From Larix kaempferi (Eukaryota > Streptophyta > Pinopsida > Pinales > Pinaceae): a stretch of 64,000 nt of DNA. The stretch is from contig BSBM01000440.1 in NCBI GenBank assembly GCA_027924585.1, positions 8,860,001 through 8,924,000 of the forward strand. The letters run 5' to 3'. Of the stretch, positions 46,680 through 57,820 are shown in pieces (the first letter of the stretch is position 1; each line of letters begins with the position of its first letter). The notes beneath the pieces were generated by a model. That model was not told the DNA's origin. It saw only the letters and a program-made list of their open reading frames with translations, and did no database searches. The position numbers and the translations under genes were made by a program.

Positions 46680-47590
46680 AGTTATATCTATCCAGGTAAT
46701 TTCAACCCTGCATCAGGACAATACCAACCAGGAAACATGCTTCCCTGGGTACCTTATCCCAAAAACTCACACACTCCATGGGGACATCATAATGTTATTC
46801 CAAGTGGACCCACACCAACCTTCCCTCAAGTCCCACCACCCCCACAACCAGTCCACCTCCACCTCCTTCTGGAGGTGGCGGGCCCCCACCTCATTTCGAA
46901 GGGGGCAGACCTCAACCTTTCGGTAGAGGCCCACCCCATTTCGGTAGTTGCGTCCCACCCCAGTCCGATGGAGGAGGAAAAGGACAACCATCTTCCAGTG
47001 GAAGAGGACCCCCACCTTCGGGCGGAGGCCCTCCTTATTTTGGAGGCGGCAGACCACCTCCTTCCAGCGGTGTAGGACCCCCACCTTTTGGTGGAGGCCA
47101 ACCTTATTTCGACGGAGGAGGTGGAGGACCACCTTATTCCGGCGGTGGTGGAGGACCCCCACCTTCTGGCGGAGGCCCACCCTATTCTGGAGGAGGTGGT
47201 GGAGGACCGCTTTATTTGGGCAGTGGTGGAGGACCCCTACCTTCTGGAGGAGGCCCACCCTATTTCGGCAGTGGCGGAGGCCCACCTTATGCTCTCCGCA
47301 GTGGCAGAATCCCACCTTTCCGTGGCGGGCCACCTTATTATGGAAGCATACCACCATATGGTCCACCACCCAACCTAGGCGGTACATCCCCTTATGGAAA
47401 ATTCCCTATGGGAACAACCTACAATCAATCGATTCAAGGTCTTATTGGTCCATATATGCCATATCAATACTATCAGTATCCGCAGCCGAACCAACAGCTT
47501 CCATTTTGTTGTTGCTGCAACACCCTTCCCCAATTTTTTTTGAAGTTATTTGGGGCCCCTCCTTCTAACACTTTTGTAGCAAGCTTTTAG
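46680..47590 (+). pseudogene. Gly/Pro-rich repeat protein, frameshifted
   Basis: The segment begins with a normal-composition stretch in one frame (YIYPGNFNPASGQYQPGNML and WGHHNVIPSGPTPTFPQVPP). Near 46,850 the sense moves to the next frame. There it is open to a stop at 47,590 and encodes about 20 variants of GGGPPYF/PPPSGGGPPYS. It closes with a Tyr/Pro tail (PYMPYQYYQYPQPNQQ) and a CCCC cluster. One small indel explains the shift. The composition resembles structural or RNA-binding intrinsically disordered proteins, or a retroelement gag tail. It starts within 30 bases of the satellite's right edge. No domain is recognised. Confidence 0.5.
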
Positions 47591-47639
47591 TTCATCTTTC
47601 AGGTTTGCCTCTAACTAATCAGAATTTCATCGCCTGCTT

Positions 47640-48240
47640 TCAAAAGAGTCTCTCATTTTATCTAAGGCAAAGTCATCCTTTCCTTTAGCATAGATTCTAG
47701 TCTCAGCTTCCTCGCTGTAGCGCAAGATTTAGACTTGAGTCTGCCGCGACTTTGGCGCATCTTTAACCACAAGTCCTTTGTCAAGCACATGCCTTGACTC
47801 TAATTCAGCCACCCTTTTGACGAGTCCCAAGTCTGTTATCTGGCGCAATAAGCCGGCCGCCGTTAGCGTAAGAGATAATTTTCCTCAGTCGCTCGAGGCG
47901 CAAGAATTATCATTATCACCCCGCCTTGGAGCTGCACTTCACTTCCTTGGAAGAATTAAAAGTTAGCGCGTCACTCCCTAGCGCAACTATGATGATAGAG
48001 TTCGAATCCTAAGCGCCGGAGATGCGCTTATCCTTCCCGCTTGCAAATCCACGCTCATCTCTCAGGATAACTCATGTCTAGCGTGTTTTTCTGAGCGCAA
48101 TCCTAACGTCGGGATTGCCGCTTGATCGCAAAGCTTATCTTTGAATGTACGCTTGCCACATAGCGCGAAACATTACGCTCCCTGCTTGGCGCGAAAGCTG
48201 AAATCGATACTCGGTGCGAAAGTATCTCCTCGATCCCTGT
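47640..48240. promoter_or_regulatory. GCGC-rich cluster, possible upstream regulatory region
   Basis: About a dozen GGCGCA, AGCGCAA and TTGGCGCGAAA words lie at 20-80-bp spacing (for example near 47,755, 47,840, 47,898, 48,096, 48,157 and 48,197) in DNA that is otherwise AT-biased. CTTGGCGCGAAAG resembles the E2F consensus TTTSGCGCSAAA. The sequence downstream has a CTATTTAACGC box and a donor site, so this may be a promoter. It could also be an LTR U3 region: a similar GCGC cluster precedes the Tat-like TATA box at 22.7 kb. Confidence 0.35.
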
Positions 48241-49911
48241 GCATCGACAGAGCTGGTAAAGCCTTTAATGAAGCCATGTGCCACTCTTAATGATAAATTT
48301 CTCGAGCCCCGTGCTCATAACCCCGCCAACTTTAAACATACGTGAGCATTTAACTCTTCCCCTATTTAACGCATGCAACGACGTTTTGGGTTTTTATTTG
48401 GTCATTTGCACTCGGAGCACTCACCATTCGCGTCGAAGTTCGAGACTGCCGTTCGCTGCAAACAATTGAGGTCTTGGAACGCTCGCCATACTGACAGGTA
48501 GGCTCTTTCCCAATCCCGCTCTTGGATTAGTAGGTTAAAAAAATCACCCACGCACAGTTTAAATAGCTCAAACGACCTTCGTTTTACTTTGCATAAAAGC
48601 CAGAGGGGGCACGAGATAGTCTCTATTTCTTTTCCCTATGAAGATACGAGGCCACCACTTTCGAACTAGGGCAGAGACGGATCCATCCCACAGGCATAAG
48701 TCTTTCCCCTCTGTCGCGTTTTTGGATCTCCTGGTTTTTCCTCATAGAGCTTTCGTTTTCCAAGCAAAACCTGCGTAAAACCCATGATCGCATTTCAAAG
48801 TTTTATATGTTTTTTTGGTTGCGTAATGGTTTGTTTCGGTTTGAGGATCTTCTTCCTTGAGTAGAGTATCTGTTTTCTAAAAGGTGTCAAGTTCCCTGTT
48901 CATGAGGTCGAGTCGTCCCAGCGGTATTTTTAGCGACCTCAGATTTCTTCGCTCAAAACCGTAAAAGCTGCAGCATCCCAAAAAAACCTCGTTTGCGAAA
49001 TCCCTACCAAGCATCTTTTGCACGTAAGGCCCGACCCTTCTCATTCTTTGCAGTTAGCGTTTCATGCTATAAGCACCAAGATACCCTGCTCAACCGAGAG
49101 TGAGATTTATTCATACTGAAGTTTCCTAGAACCCATGTTACTCGGTCGAAACTGCCCTGGGGATGTGTTAAATCAACCAATTAAGCTCATTTAGAAACTC
49201 GAAGTTCTAACCCGATCCTTAGCCGATAAAGCTTGGTCTGAGGAACTTATCCCTCTTCAGTGTAGCTTCCACTATAAGCTGTCGGTGCATGAAATGTTAA
49301 ACATTGACGCATAGACAATATTGCGTGCATTATGTTAAGCACTAGCACAAAAGTAAGGGTAGGAAGCAGCGCATGCAAAACTGTGTGAGCTAGCGTGCGA
49401 ATGTGTTTAGCTTTGGCGCACAAACGAGATTAAGGCGCTGGCACGTGAAATATTTTAGGTATCAGCGCGCAGAATACATTATTGCTTGGCACCCGAATAA
49501 TTTAAGGCGCCGGCGCGCATGGAATGCTTAAATCTTAGAGCATAAATTCCCGCTTATACCCAAGCGCTCGCGTGCAAAATCTCAAGCACGGCTCAAAGCT
49601 TAATTTGGGCGCCAGCGCAGAAATCCTCATTAGGCTCATGCAAATTTGTGTCACTTTTCAAAGGACGCCTGAACACTGAAAATAAATGGCACAGACCCAA
49701 AATGATCTTTCCCTTTGTCCTGATTTGTTGTCTTTGTTTTAGCATGAAGGAACATTGTTGAATTAAGCTTACACATGAGATGAAGATAATTATGTTGTTT
49801 TAGACAGCCTCTATTTTTTGAAAATATTATATTTTGGCTTTGTCTTAGAATGTTTCCAATGCTTTGAAATGGTCTAAATTAAAGTCTTTTGATATTCCTT
49901 GCTCGCCGCAG
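48241..49911 (+). other. Leader and intron-like DNA upstream of a short coding start
   Basis: The block is less AT-rich than its surroundings. A possible leader exon ends CATACTGACAG before GTAGGCTCT at about 48,497-48,499. The next good acceptor is CTCGCCGCAG at 49,902-49,911, immediately before the ATG at 49,919. This would make a 5'-UTR intron of about 1.4 kb. No protein motif is seen in between. A second GC repeat cluster lies at 49,300-49,620. Confidence 0.35.
49300..49620. repeat. Degenerate GC-core minisatellite, about 25-40-bp units
   Basis: Units resembling TTAAGGCGCTGGCACGTGAAA recur with cores GGCGCAC, CAGCGCGC, GGCGCCGGCGCGC and GGGCGCCAGCGC, separated by AT-rich spacers containing TTTA or TTAA. 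About ten units can be recognised. Confidence 0.5.
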
Positions 49912-49918
49912 GATTACC

Positions 49919-50131
49919 ATGCACAAGAAGACAGCCCAGAAAGCGACCTCGGACTCAGAGGTTGAGATTCTGTTGGATACCTCTCTCATCACAATGTTTG
50001 CTGACACGCAAGCTACCATTTGTGTGTCCCCTGGGAGCGCCGCCCTTGAATTTCAATGGGGTGATCTATACATCTTCATCATAGCTCAAGATAATTCGAC
50101 AGCTGCTACAGAGGATGCTCTAGTATTGTAA
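49919..50131 (+). pseudogene. Coding start truncated by the gypsy insertion
   Basis: Just after a CCGCAG acceptor, an ATG opens a frame reading MHKKTAQKATSDSEVEILLD, later FQWGDLYIFIIAQDNS. It runs to base 50,126 and then meets a TAA made by the first bases of the gypsy LTR (TGTAAC). The original protein therefore continued, and its remainder would lie right of the window beyond the gypsy element. The basic start followed by an acidic stretch is not a domain that I recognise. It could be a host gene or the gag start of an older retroelement. Confidence 0.45.
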
Positions 50132-51299
50132 CGTCCCCTCCTATCATACCAGCATAATAGAGAGGACGTGGTGATAAAACCGGGCAACTAGCCCCATAAA
50201 ATTTTAACTAAGCATTCACATAATATAAAAGACATATGGGATGTATAATTATAAGAAAAACACAGTAGAAATAATATCAATAACACATCCATCATATATT
50301 CAAGATATTCATCAAATAATAATTGCAAAGTTAACACAAGAGAATACTTATCTTCACAAAGTAGTCCCACGAAACCAGCTATGCATCTGCAACGTTCCAC
50401 CCAACCATAGGCCAGTTGTGCTTATCAAACTCTTGATGCAACTGCCACCCCCGAGCTGGGCATGATCTCTAAAAAGGAATCAGGGAACGACAGACTCACA
50501 CATAGCCAAGCATACACCAAGATGAGCCAAGCCAATCTACAATTGGGTTTATCAGGCTGCTAGGAAATGGAAAGGAAGAATTGCTAAGCTAGTGTGCTCA
50601 ACCACAGAGCTAGGGATAACCTTACAAGATCTATCTAGCTTGGCACCCACAATACCTACACACCCAGCACAAGGGAGTATTCTTTTAACTATTGTACAGT
50701 CCCTCAAGCCATACCTTCCCCATCTAGTGCTCTCAGGGTGTGCATAGAAGAGTAGCCAAAGCCCTCTTGATCTTCTTGAGAGGCTGTCTCCCCCACTAGG
50801 TTTATCAAGCCAATTCTATCCACTACAACTCCAAATCTTTTGCTCACAGGTTCAACCAAAACATGGATGCACATAACAGCAAAACCACAATTGCTGGGCA
50901 TGAGGAAAAACGTTTTTACAGTGGAATGCCCAAAAAGGGGGTTTCTACCAATTCAGAAAAACATGGGAAGCCCAAAAACGAAATGGAAAATGGGGAACAA
51001 CCCTGGAGAGCAGAAATTGTTTTCAGAAAAACATCCATGGGCATTTTGGGGCAAAAACGACCTCCATCATAGTCCCAAATCGTGGCCCTTCTCTCCCAGC
51101 CATGGAAAAATGCAGGAAAATTGGTAAAAACGTGATGAGGAAAGACCCAGTAGTTCAGACTGCGTGAGAGAGGAGAGACTGACTGTTCAGAAATGGCTTT
51201 GGGCACCATTTCGTGGGTGTTTTCTTTCCCAATGAGACAAAATACGAATTCCCAGGTTCATTAGAGAGATTTTGAGGTCAAAAAAGGGCCTCCTAAGAG

Positions 51300-52020
51300 A
51301 TGTACTACAAAAATATGAGATATATTAAAATATTATGAATTGGGGGTTTTATGGGGTAGGTATATATGACAAGTCACCTCCCACACTATTTTCTATGCAC
51401 AATATAAATAACCATGGTTGAGTTACTTTTCAAAATTCACTAGAAATAAAATTAATAAAATAAGTCTACATTGATGTGACTAAGATTCATTGTAAATTCC
51501 CAAAAATGTATTGTCCTTTAACATTTATTTGTCTTGAACTTGCAAATGAAATTAAATAATAAAAAACATTTTTAAGAGTTTTTTTTTAAATTTTATGTTG
51601 ATTTTTTATATTTAGTACTTTTCTCATGAATTTAATAATGTAATTTAATTGAGAATTTATTTACATGTAAAATGTCAATAATATTATTATAATCCACATT
51701 GCATTATTATTATTATTATTTATTAAATCTATTATTATTCTTTATTAGTTTGACATTATGTTATTAAATAGAATGGAGTGAATATATAATTTAAAATTAA
51801 AAACATAAAAATGATAATATATTATTTTATAAAAAAATGTGAAAGGACTTTCTTTATGAATTAAGAGTACTTCACTTGAAAATGACAATAATATTATTTT
51901 ATGTGAAAGTGTGAAAAGACATTCATTATGAGTACTTTACTTGAAAATGACAATAATATTATTTTATGAAAATACTATCATTATGAGTACTTTACTTTAT
52001 GACTTAAAAGTACTTACACC
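51300..52020. repeat. AT-rich LTR interior with short direct repeats
   Basis: The LTR interior carries ATT/TAT trinucleotide tracts near 51,700. Three copies of a GAGTACTTTACTTGAAAATG-like sequence with GACAATAATATTATTTTATG occur at about 51,866-52,000, spaced about 60 bp apart. Confidence 0.5.
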
Positions 52021-52651
52021 ACTACCTTGGTTAACTATGTGTTTTCATCCACCATAGAAAATTTGACAAATAAGCATTCTTAACTCATGCAATGCCACCT
52101 CACCAAGGGGGATGATGTCATCTACTAGAATGTGATTGGTTGTATTTTATAGTACATTTTCTTTGTTTTGAGGCCCTTTTTTGACCTCAAAATTTCTCTA
52201 ATGGATGGCCTGCCCATACACGAAATTGGCTGCCATACCTCTTCATTCCCAATGCATTAACCGCCTCAACCAATTTCTGGAAGAATTAAATGATTGGGTG
52301 CATAACCCAAAATGGGTAGTTGGTGGTTTATGGGTTTCCTCATTGACACATGGATTAACGCCATTGGCTCAAGGGTTTGAATAATTTTCCTCCCTATTCC
52401 TTGTAGAATCATGCCCCCATCTCTTTGTTGCATTGCATAGCTAGTTGTGGGTATTTTCATTAAAATTCGTATTTACATGATGTCTTATTTACATTGTGCC
52501 TATCTAGCACAAGAACCATAGGCATATATTTTTAATTGCCGATACATAAAACGCTAAATCAATGGTGGGGCCTTGGCCTTGAGCTCCTCACCATGATCAA
52601 ATAACAATATTTACATCATTTACGATTTAATACAAAGGGGGTCAAAATGGG

Positions 52652-53303
52652 TGTTGATGTATATGTAACTTCGGAATGTATTTCACATATATGTATATTG
52701 TATTCCTATAGAGATGGTATTATTCCTCTATAAGGAAGTGTCGTCATTTATATTGTAAGTGTCGTAACTTATACTTGATGGGTTATTAGACCACCTTGTT
52801 TGGGGTCGGCCCTGTATAAGTCATGTGGGTCAAAGGGTTATTAGACCACCCTATTGGGGGTCGGCCATGTGGGTCAAAGGGTTATTAGACCACCCTATTG
52901 GGGGTCGGCCCACTCAGCATTATGTTATGTGGTTAAGTTCGAGCCGACATGAGTTAGGTAAAAAAGGCAAGTCAAGTCAAGTATAAATAGAGTGCGGGAG
53001 ACACTCTATTTGCTCACTCACTTCACACACATATGCTCTCAAGGAGGAGAGGCGCACTTATGGAGGAGGAGGATTGCTGCTAGGTTATGGCTATCTCTAT
53101 TGGTTGGTTGTATCATTGCTCTATCTATCTCTGAGGAAGTTATTGGGGTTTTTCACCTTTATGGTTTTCCCCAAGTAAATCTTTGTGTCTCTTGTGTGCT
53201 TGCATTATTGTCTCCATGATTGATATGCTGTAGATATGCTGTACATGTTGTTCTCTCAGTTAAGATCCTAGATCAAATTGAAGTAAATTCTGAAAATTTA
53301 ACA
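52652..53303 (+). repeat. copia 5' LTR
   Basis: It starts TGTTGATGTATATG and ends AAAATTTAACA. It contains three tandem modules of GGGTTATTAGACCACC...GGGGTCGGCC between about 52,781 and 52,912, in the U3 region upstream of the TATA box, the position of LTR enhancer repeats. Confidence 0.95.
52982..52989 (+). promoter_or_regulatory. TATA box of the copia 5' LTR
   Basis: TATAAATA follows the U3 module repeats. The equivalent box in the 3' LTR is at 59,545-59,552. Transcription should start about 30 bases downstream. Confidence 0.7.
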
Positions 53304-53315
53304 TGGTATCAGAGC
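53304..53315 (+). other. copia primer-binding site
   Basis: TGGTATCAGAGC, complementary to the 3' part of initiator methionine tRNA, directly follows the 5' LTR without spacer, as in plant copia elements. Confidence 0.92.
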
Positions 53316-53665
53316 TAGCCTGAAAGAAGGCATGATATGGCATGTATGACACTTGTTGCACTTACGATGCTAGGGCTTGATATAGCAAAAACCAGTCATC
53401 GTAGAACTTTCGCTATAAATCTGTTTTGGCGACGTTTTCGGATCTGAAATTGTTACAAGCCGAAGCTAAGATCTCCAGGTATCTTGTGTCCAAAGGACAA
53501 CCTCTAATTCATTGTACTTTGTGATTTATGATCTGTACAATATAGGGTTTCTGCCTCTTCCAGATCTGAGTCAAAATCAGGTGACCTTGGGAAAAAGGTC
53601 ATATCTTGGGATAGGAAGCTCCAAATGAAATTTCGTAAAAAGTGACAGGTAGTACACAGTCTGTA

Positions 53666-54042
53666 CTATCTCAGAAAACTTTTTCAGAGGCCGGAGTTGA
53701 ACCAGTGACACGTGGCACGCCGTACAAGTGCGCTCTCCTGTATTATCCCATAAATAGGTCACGTTGCGACATTTGGCATAACTCTCTCTCAGAGAGTCCA
53801 ATTGAGGTCATACCTATCAGGATGGAAAGGTAACAGGCCGAGCTATCTCAGAAAACGTTTTCAGAGGCCGAAGTTAAAACAGTGACACGTGGCACGCCGT
53901 ACAAGTTCGCTCTCCTGTTTTATCCCAAAACATGTCACGTTGCGACATTTGGCATAACTCTCTCTCAGAGAGTCCAATTGAGGTCAAACCTGTCAGGATG
54001 GAAAGATAACAGGTCAGGCTATCTCAGGAAACTTTTTCAGAC
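53666..54042. repeat. 177-bp tandem repeat in the copia leader
   Basis: Units start CTATCTCAGAAAAC at 53,666, 53,843 and 54,019; the third is cut after about 24 bases. Each contains GTGACACGTGGCACGCCGTA. It lies where gag would normally be. Confidence 0.85.
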
Positions 54043-54149
54043 CCTGTGGATCAAAAATTTCGGAGTTACACTAGAAACAATCAGGTACATATTTCTGTCA
54101 AAACAGAATTATTTTTTGGTACCTTCATTCATGGCTTCCGGAATTTAGG

Positions 54150-54450
54150 GCTTTGGAGAAAGTTGGAATTTTTGTAATCGGAGACCACGGCTGGATGCTA
54201 CTCATCAAAATAGAAATTTAGAGACCAAGATCAGAATTTTTGGTTGGGCAGAAGGCCGGGCTTGATTAGACCCTAGTTCGAGACTTTGATCAGAAAAGTG
54301 GAAAAATTAGGGCTTCTGTAAAAATGGGAATTTTTGAAATCTGTGACCACGGCTGGAAGCTCCTCAGAAAAATAGAAGCTTAGAACTTTGGATCAAACAT
54401 TTTGATGGGGCAAAAGAGTGGGCTTCATCAAACCCCAGTTCATGGTCACG
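54150..54450. repeat. Diverged repeat of about 161 bp x 2 in the copia leader
   Basis: Two copies share GACCACGGCTGGA (54,183 and 54,344), preceded by GGAATTTTTG and followed by an AGACCCTAGTT/AAACCCCAGTT block. Confidence 0.6.
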
Positions 54451-56470
54451 TCCAGTGAATCCGAAAGTTTCAAAGGCAAAATTGAGGAGTGAAACTTTGC
54501 AGTTTTCAAATTCTGAATATACCAGTTTGATCAGCTCATCAAGGCGCATATTTCTATCCTTTCGAAAGTTTGAAATTCAAAGCTTGAATTTTTGGGGTTT
54601 CTCTGACAAACCCATATCCAGCTCCAGGTCCAGTTCTTGCAAATCAAGTGGATTGGGTTAATCCTAGAAGAAGATGGATTGATCATCTGCATGAGTAAAG
54701 AAGTTCCTGTTTCAGAGGGAGATGAGGCCAAGGCCTTACATAAGAAGATTACAAGCGACCTTAACAGGTATGACTCATCGAGGTATGTTTCGATATTTGT
54801 CCATGATTAATTTTATGGTATGTTTGTCTTCATGTTATTATGGTTAGTACAATTTTGATTTTAGATTTGTCGTATCACCTTAACAAAATTATGAATGCAT
54901 GATAGAAGATATTCATTGGTTAGGGTGTTGACACTTATGATTGTACTAATGCATTATGGTGTTGTATGAGATTTATGTTGTCTACTAACATGAAAGGTAC
55001 ACCAAGAAAGACAAATCATGTTCTGGTCCAAGAACATATGGTCATGATAACATGAGGACAAAGATTCATCCATTATCATGGATCTCATAGAAGATCCATT
55101 TACGAGGTATGTATAACTTGGTTTTATAATGGCTAACCTATGAGATATACAGGTTACTAGCACAAGTCATTGAAGAAGAACAAGAAGACATCATGTGAGT
55201 ATGTTAAGACATAACTAGCTAGCATGCTAATCCAGGTATGTTTTTCCTATATCAAGTTACAATCTCATCTTGTGATAAGATCCTTTATATAAGTATACTT
55301 GGCATGATTGATTATGATTATTCATTGAAGTTAGTAATCATGGGTTTAGGCATATTATGCTTTTTACTTTGTTTAATGATATGACTAACCAGAAAAGTCC
55401 TATGGTCAAATAGGAATATAAGTAAAATAATATGTCTCTTATATTGATTGATTTGACTAACCAGAAGATTCATGAAACCATAGGTTTTAATAGTCATGGT
55501 CTTATGCATATTATATCTCTTCTCTTGATTGATGATATGACTAACCCGAAGAGTCATAGCTTTGAGTAATTATAGGTTTAGACACGTTATGTTTCTTATG
55601 CTTTAACTAACCATAAGAATCCTACATAAACCTTGAATGCTAATGCTTATTATTTCTGTTTGAAATGATCATGACTATACATGCTTGAGATTATTGTGCT
55701 TTAATAGTATATGTATGATTTAATCATGATACTAATAAGCATGCATAGGGACCAAGGATGAATATGAGTTCAAGAATAGGTAATCCAGGAAGAAAAGATC
55801 AAGAGGGAGTACACTCCAGTGGTTTATTCAAGGATGCAATTATTCAGAGGGAGTTGACCATCTCTCTACATTCCACATCAAAAGATGTAGAAGAAGCTAC
55901 TTCATATTAGGACTCCAGTAGCTCCTGCAAGGAAACGAAGACTCAGAGGGAGTCCACCCAACGAACAAACAAAGATAAGTATTTGAATTGTCATTTCTTA
56001 AATAATACTATTCAAAAATGTATATACTGATGTTCCTAGAATTAGGTTGTGTATTATGCATATTAGAATAATTGCATTAATGAATAGTATACTCCTAATA
56101 TGCATGGGTAAGTGGCCTATGGCACTGTACAACATTCCATTGCTACTTATCTAGTATGAAACCTCTTTGCTGACATGTTGGGAGTTGTGCACACTCTTAA
56201 CAATGTTCTGGTAGAGATTGGAAGGCATCTAGAAAGTTACGGAATATGGATAAATGTTGTATTGAAGCATTGGCTAAGATAATTGCATGACTGTATGGCA
56301 TATTTCTTTATGTGTAAGAATTTGTTCTGAAAACTATGAGATGTTTTCTAATCATGCAATTTAACTTGTTGTGTAGGAAAGATCGTATGCCATCTCCTAC
56401 AAAAGAAGAATTACAACATTTGTTCTAGCAACAAAGATATCTATTGAAGATATTGAAGATATTGAAGTTC
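54451..56470 (+). other. Non-coding copia interior replacing gag, protease and integrase
   Basis: About 2 kb has no gag zinc knuckle, protease DSG or integrase HHCC/DDE motif in any frame. Decayed repeats with GATATGACTAACCAGAAGA at roughly 110-bp spacing occupy about 55,380-55,610. CAGAGGGAG words recur at 54,714, 55,845 and 55,943. It is filler relative to an autonomous copia element. Confidence 0.5.
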
Positions 56471-56913
56471 CCAGGATCTGGGATGAAGAAATGGAATGCC
56501 ATGATCCGTCGATCATGAAGAATGATGTTTGGGATGTAATCCCAAGACATGAAGGGAAGTTTGCTATGACTTCCAAATGGAACTATCAGATCAAGCATGT
56601 TGCAGATGGCAGCATTGAGAAATATAAAAGTGATGAAATAGAAGATACACCAGATGGATTCAAGACAGCCTTCTTGAATAGTGTAGTTGAAGAAGAAGTG
56701 TATGTAGAGCAGCCACTTGGTTCTGAGACACATGATAGGAAATCATATATGTGCAGAACTTGGTATGGTGAAGATAGATTGATTGATGACATGCAGCGGA
56801 AGCTTACTACCGAGTTCGAGATGAAGAACTTGGGGATGATGCACTATTTGTTTTTATCATGGAGGTGTGGCAGAGTACATATGGAATCTTCCTTGGACAA
56901 GGGAAATATGTAG
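56470..56913 (+). pseudogene. copia reverse transcriptase remnant with two internal deletions
   Basis: The frame starts with the RT N-terminus (NDVWDVIPRHEGKFAMTSKW, then IKHVADGSIEKYK). It then jumps over the palm-1 region to KTAFLNSVVEEEVYVEQPLG. It jumps again from SYMCR to a late block, LTTEFEMKNLGMMHYLF. The segments lost include the first catalytic aspartate region and the YVDD motif, so no polymerase can be formed. Just before 56,913 the frame shifts relative to the RNase H frame, which starts in the overlap. It would be transcribed with the rest of the element. Confidence 0.85.
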
Positions 56914-57707
56914 TAGAGATCCTGAAGACGTTCGGGATGATGGACTGCAAGGATATGGCCACACCTATGGCATCGAATATGAAGCTTCTATGTGATGCTT
57001 CATCTGAGCCAGTTGATGTTTCTATGTATCGTCAGATTATTGGGTCCTTGATGTACCTGACGAACACGAGACCAGATATTTGCTTTGCTGTGAACACATT
57101 GAGCCAGTTCCTGACGGATCCGAGGAGTGTTCACCTGGTTGCTGTAAAGCATGTTCTGAGGTACCTGAAGGGTACAATGGATTATGGGCTCAGATATGAG
57201 GCGAATCAAAAGTTTAACCTGCAGGGTTATGTTGATTCAGATTGGGCTGGCAGTGCTGCAGATAGGAAGAGCACATCTGGGTGTTGCTTCAGTATGGGAT
57301 CAGGTGTGATCTCTTGGTTTAGCAGGAAGCAGTCCTGCGTAGCGTTGAGTACAGCTGAGGCAGAGTATGTTGCAGCCTGTTCAGCTAGTTGTGAGGCAGT
57401 ATGGCTACGGAAGCTATTGTCTGAGTTATTTGATCTCCCGTTGGAGGCTACTGGTATCTTCTGTGATAACCAGAGTTGTGTGAAGCTGTCCGAGAACCCA
57501 GTGTTTCATGACAGGTCGAAACACATAGAGATCAAATATCACTATATCAGGGATATGGTGCAGAGAGGAGCTGTGAAGCTCCTGTATGTTGCGACGGACG
57601 AGCAGATTGCAGATGTGCTGACGAAGCCACTAGCCAAGGTGAAGTTCGAGTACTTCAGAGAGAGGCTTGGCGTTCTTCAGATCGAGGACACTTCGAGGAA
57701 GAAGTGA
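56859..57707 (+). CDS. copia RT C-terminal end and RNase H, open frame of 282 codons
   Basis: The frame opens in the RT connection (EVWQSTYGIFLGQGKYVVEI, DMATPMASNMKLL, RPDICFAVNTLSQF). It continues through a complete RNase H domain: first acid in YVDSDWAGSAADRKSTSG, second in ALSTAEAEYVAACSAS, third in GIFCDNQSCVKLSEN, then HIEIKYHYIRDMV, and the family's usual C-terminus ADVLTKPLAKVKFEYFRERL. No stop or frameshift interrupts it, in contrast to the deleted RT upstream. The start codon shown is simply the first ATG in frame; no natural start is implied. Either the deletions are very recent or this part is retained. Confidence 0.85.
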   Translation: MEVWQSTYGIFLGQGKYVVEILKTFGMMDCKDMATPMASNMKLLCDASSEPVDVSMYRQIIGSLMYLTNTRPDICFAVNTLSQFLTDPRSVHLVAVKHVLRYLKGTMDYGLRYEANQKFNLQGYVDSDWAGSAADRKSTSGCCFSMGSGVISWFSRKQSCVALSTAEAEYVAACSASCEAVWLRKLLSELFDLPLEATGIFCDNQSCVKLSENPVFHDRSKHIEIKYHYIRDMVQRGAVKLLYVATDEQIADVLTKPLAKVKFEYFRERLGVLQIEDTSRKK

Positions 57708-57820
57708 TGGACACATTTGCTGAAGCCATTCCAAGCATGTTGGGAGGAGGATCCTTCACATGGCTGTGGATGTAAGCGCTGGATGATGAGCATCAGGATG
57801 ATGTTCTAGTTTCTGCTTGA

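Noticed and set aside
46767-47387. The 206-codon minus-strand and 206-codon plus-strand alternative frames over the Gly/Pro region
   Set aside because: They are shadow translations of the GGAGGCCCACC repeat; only the GGGPPY frame has a coherent tail after the repeats.
50127-52651. Two LTRs in opposite orientation rather than one long LTR
   Set aside because: Only 12 terminal bases and one 34-bp internal block match in inverted orientation, while the ends fit the TG...CA termini of a single LTR next to a polypurine tract.
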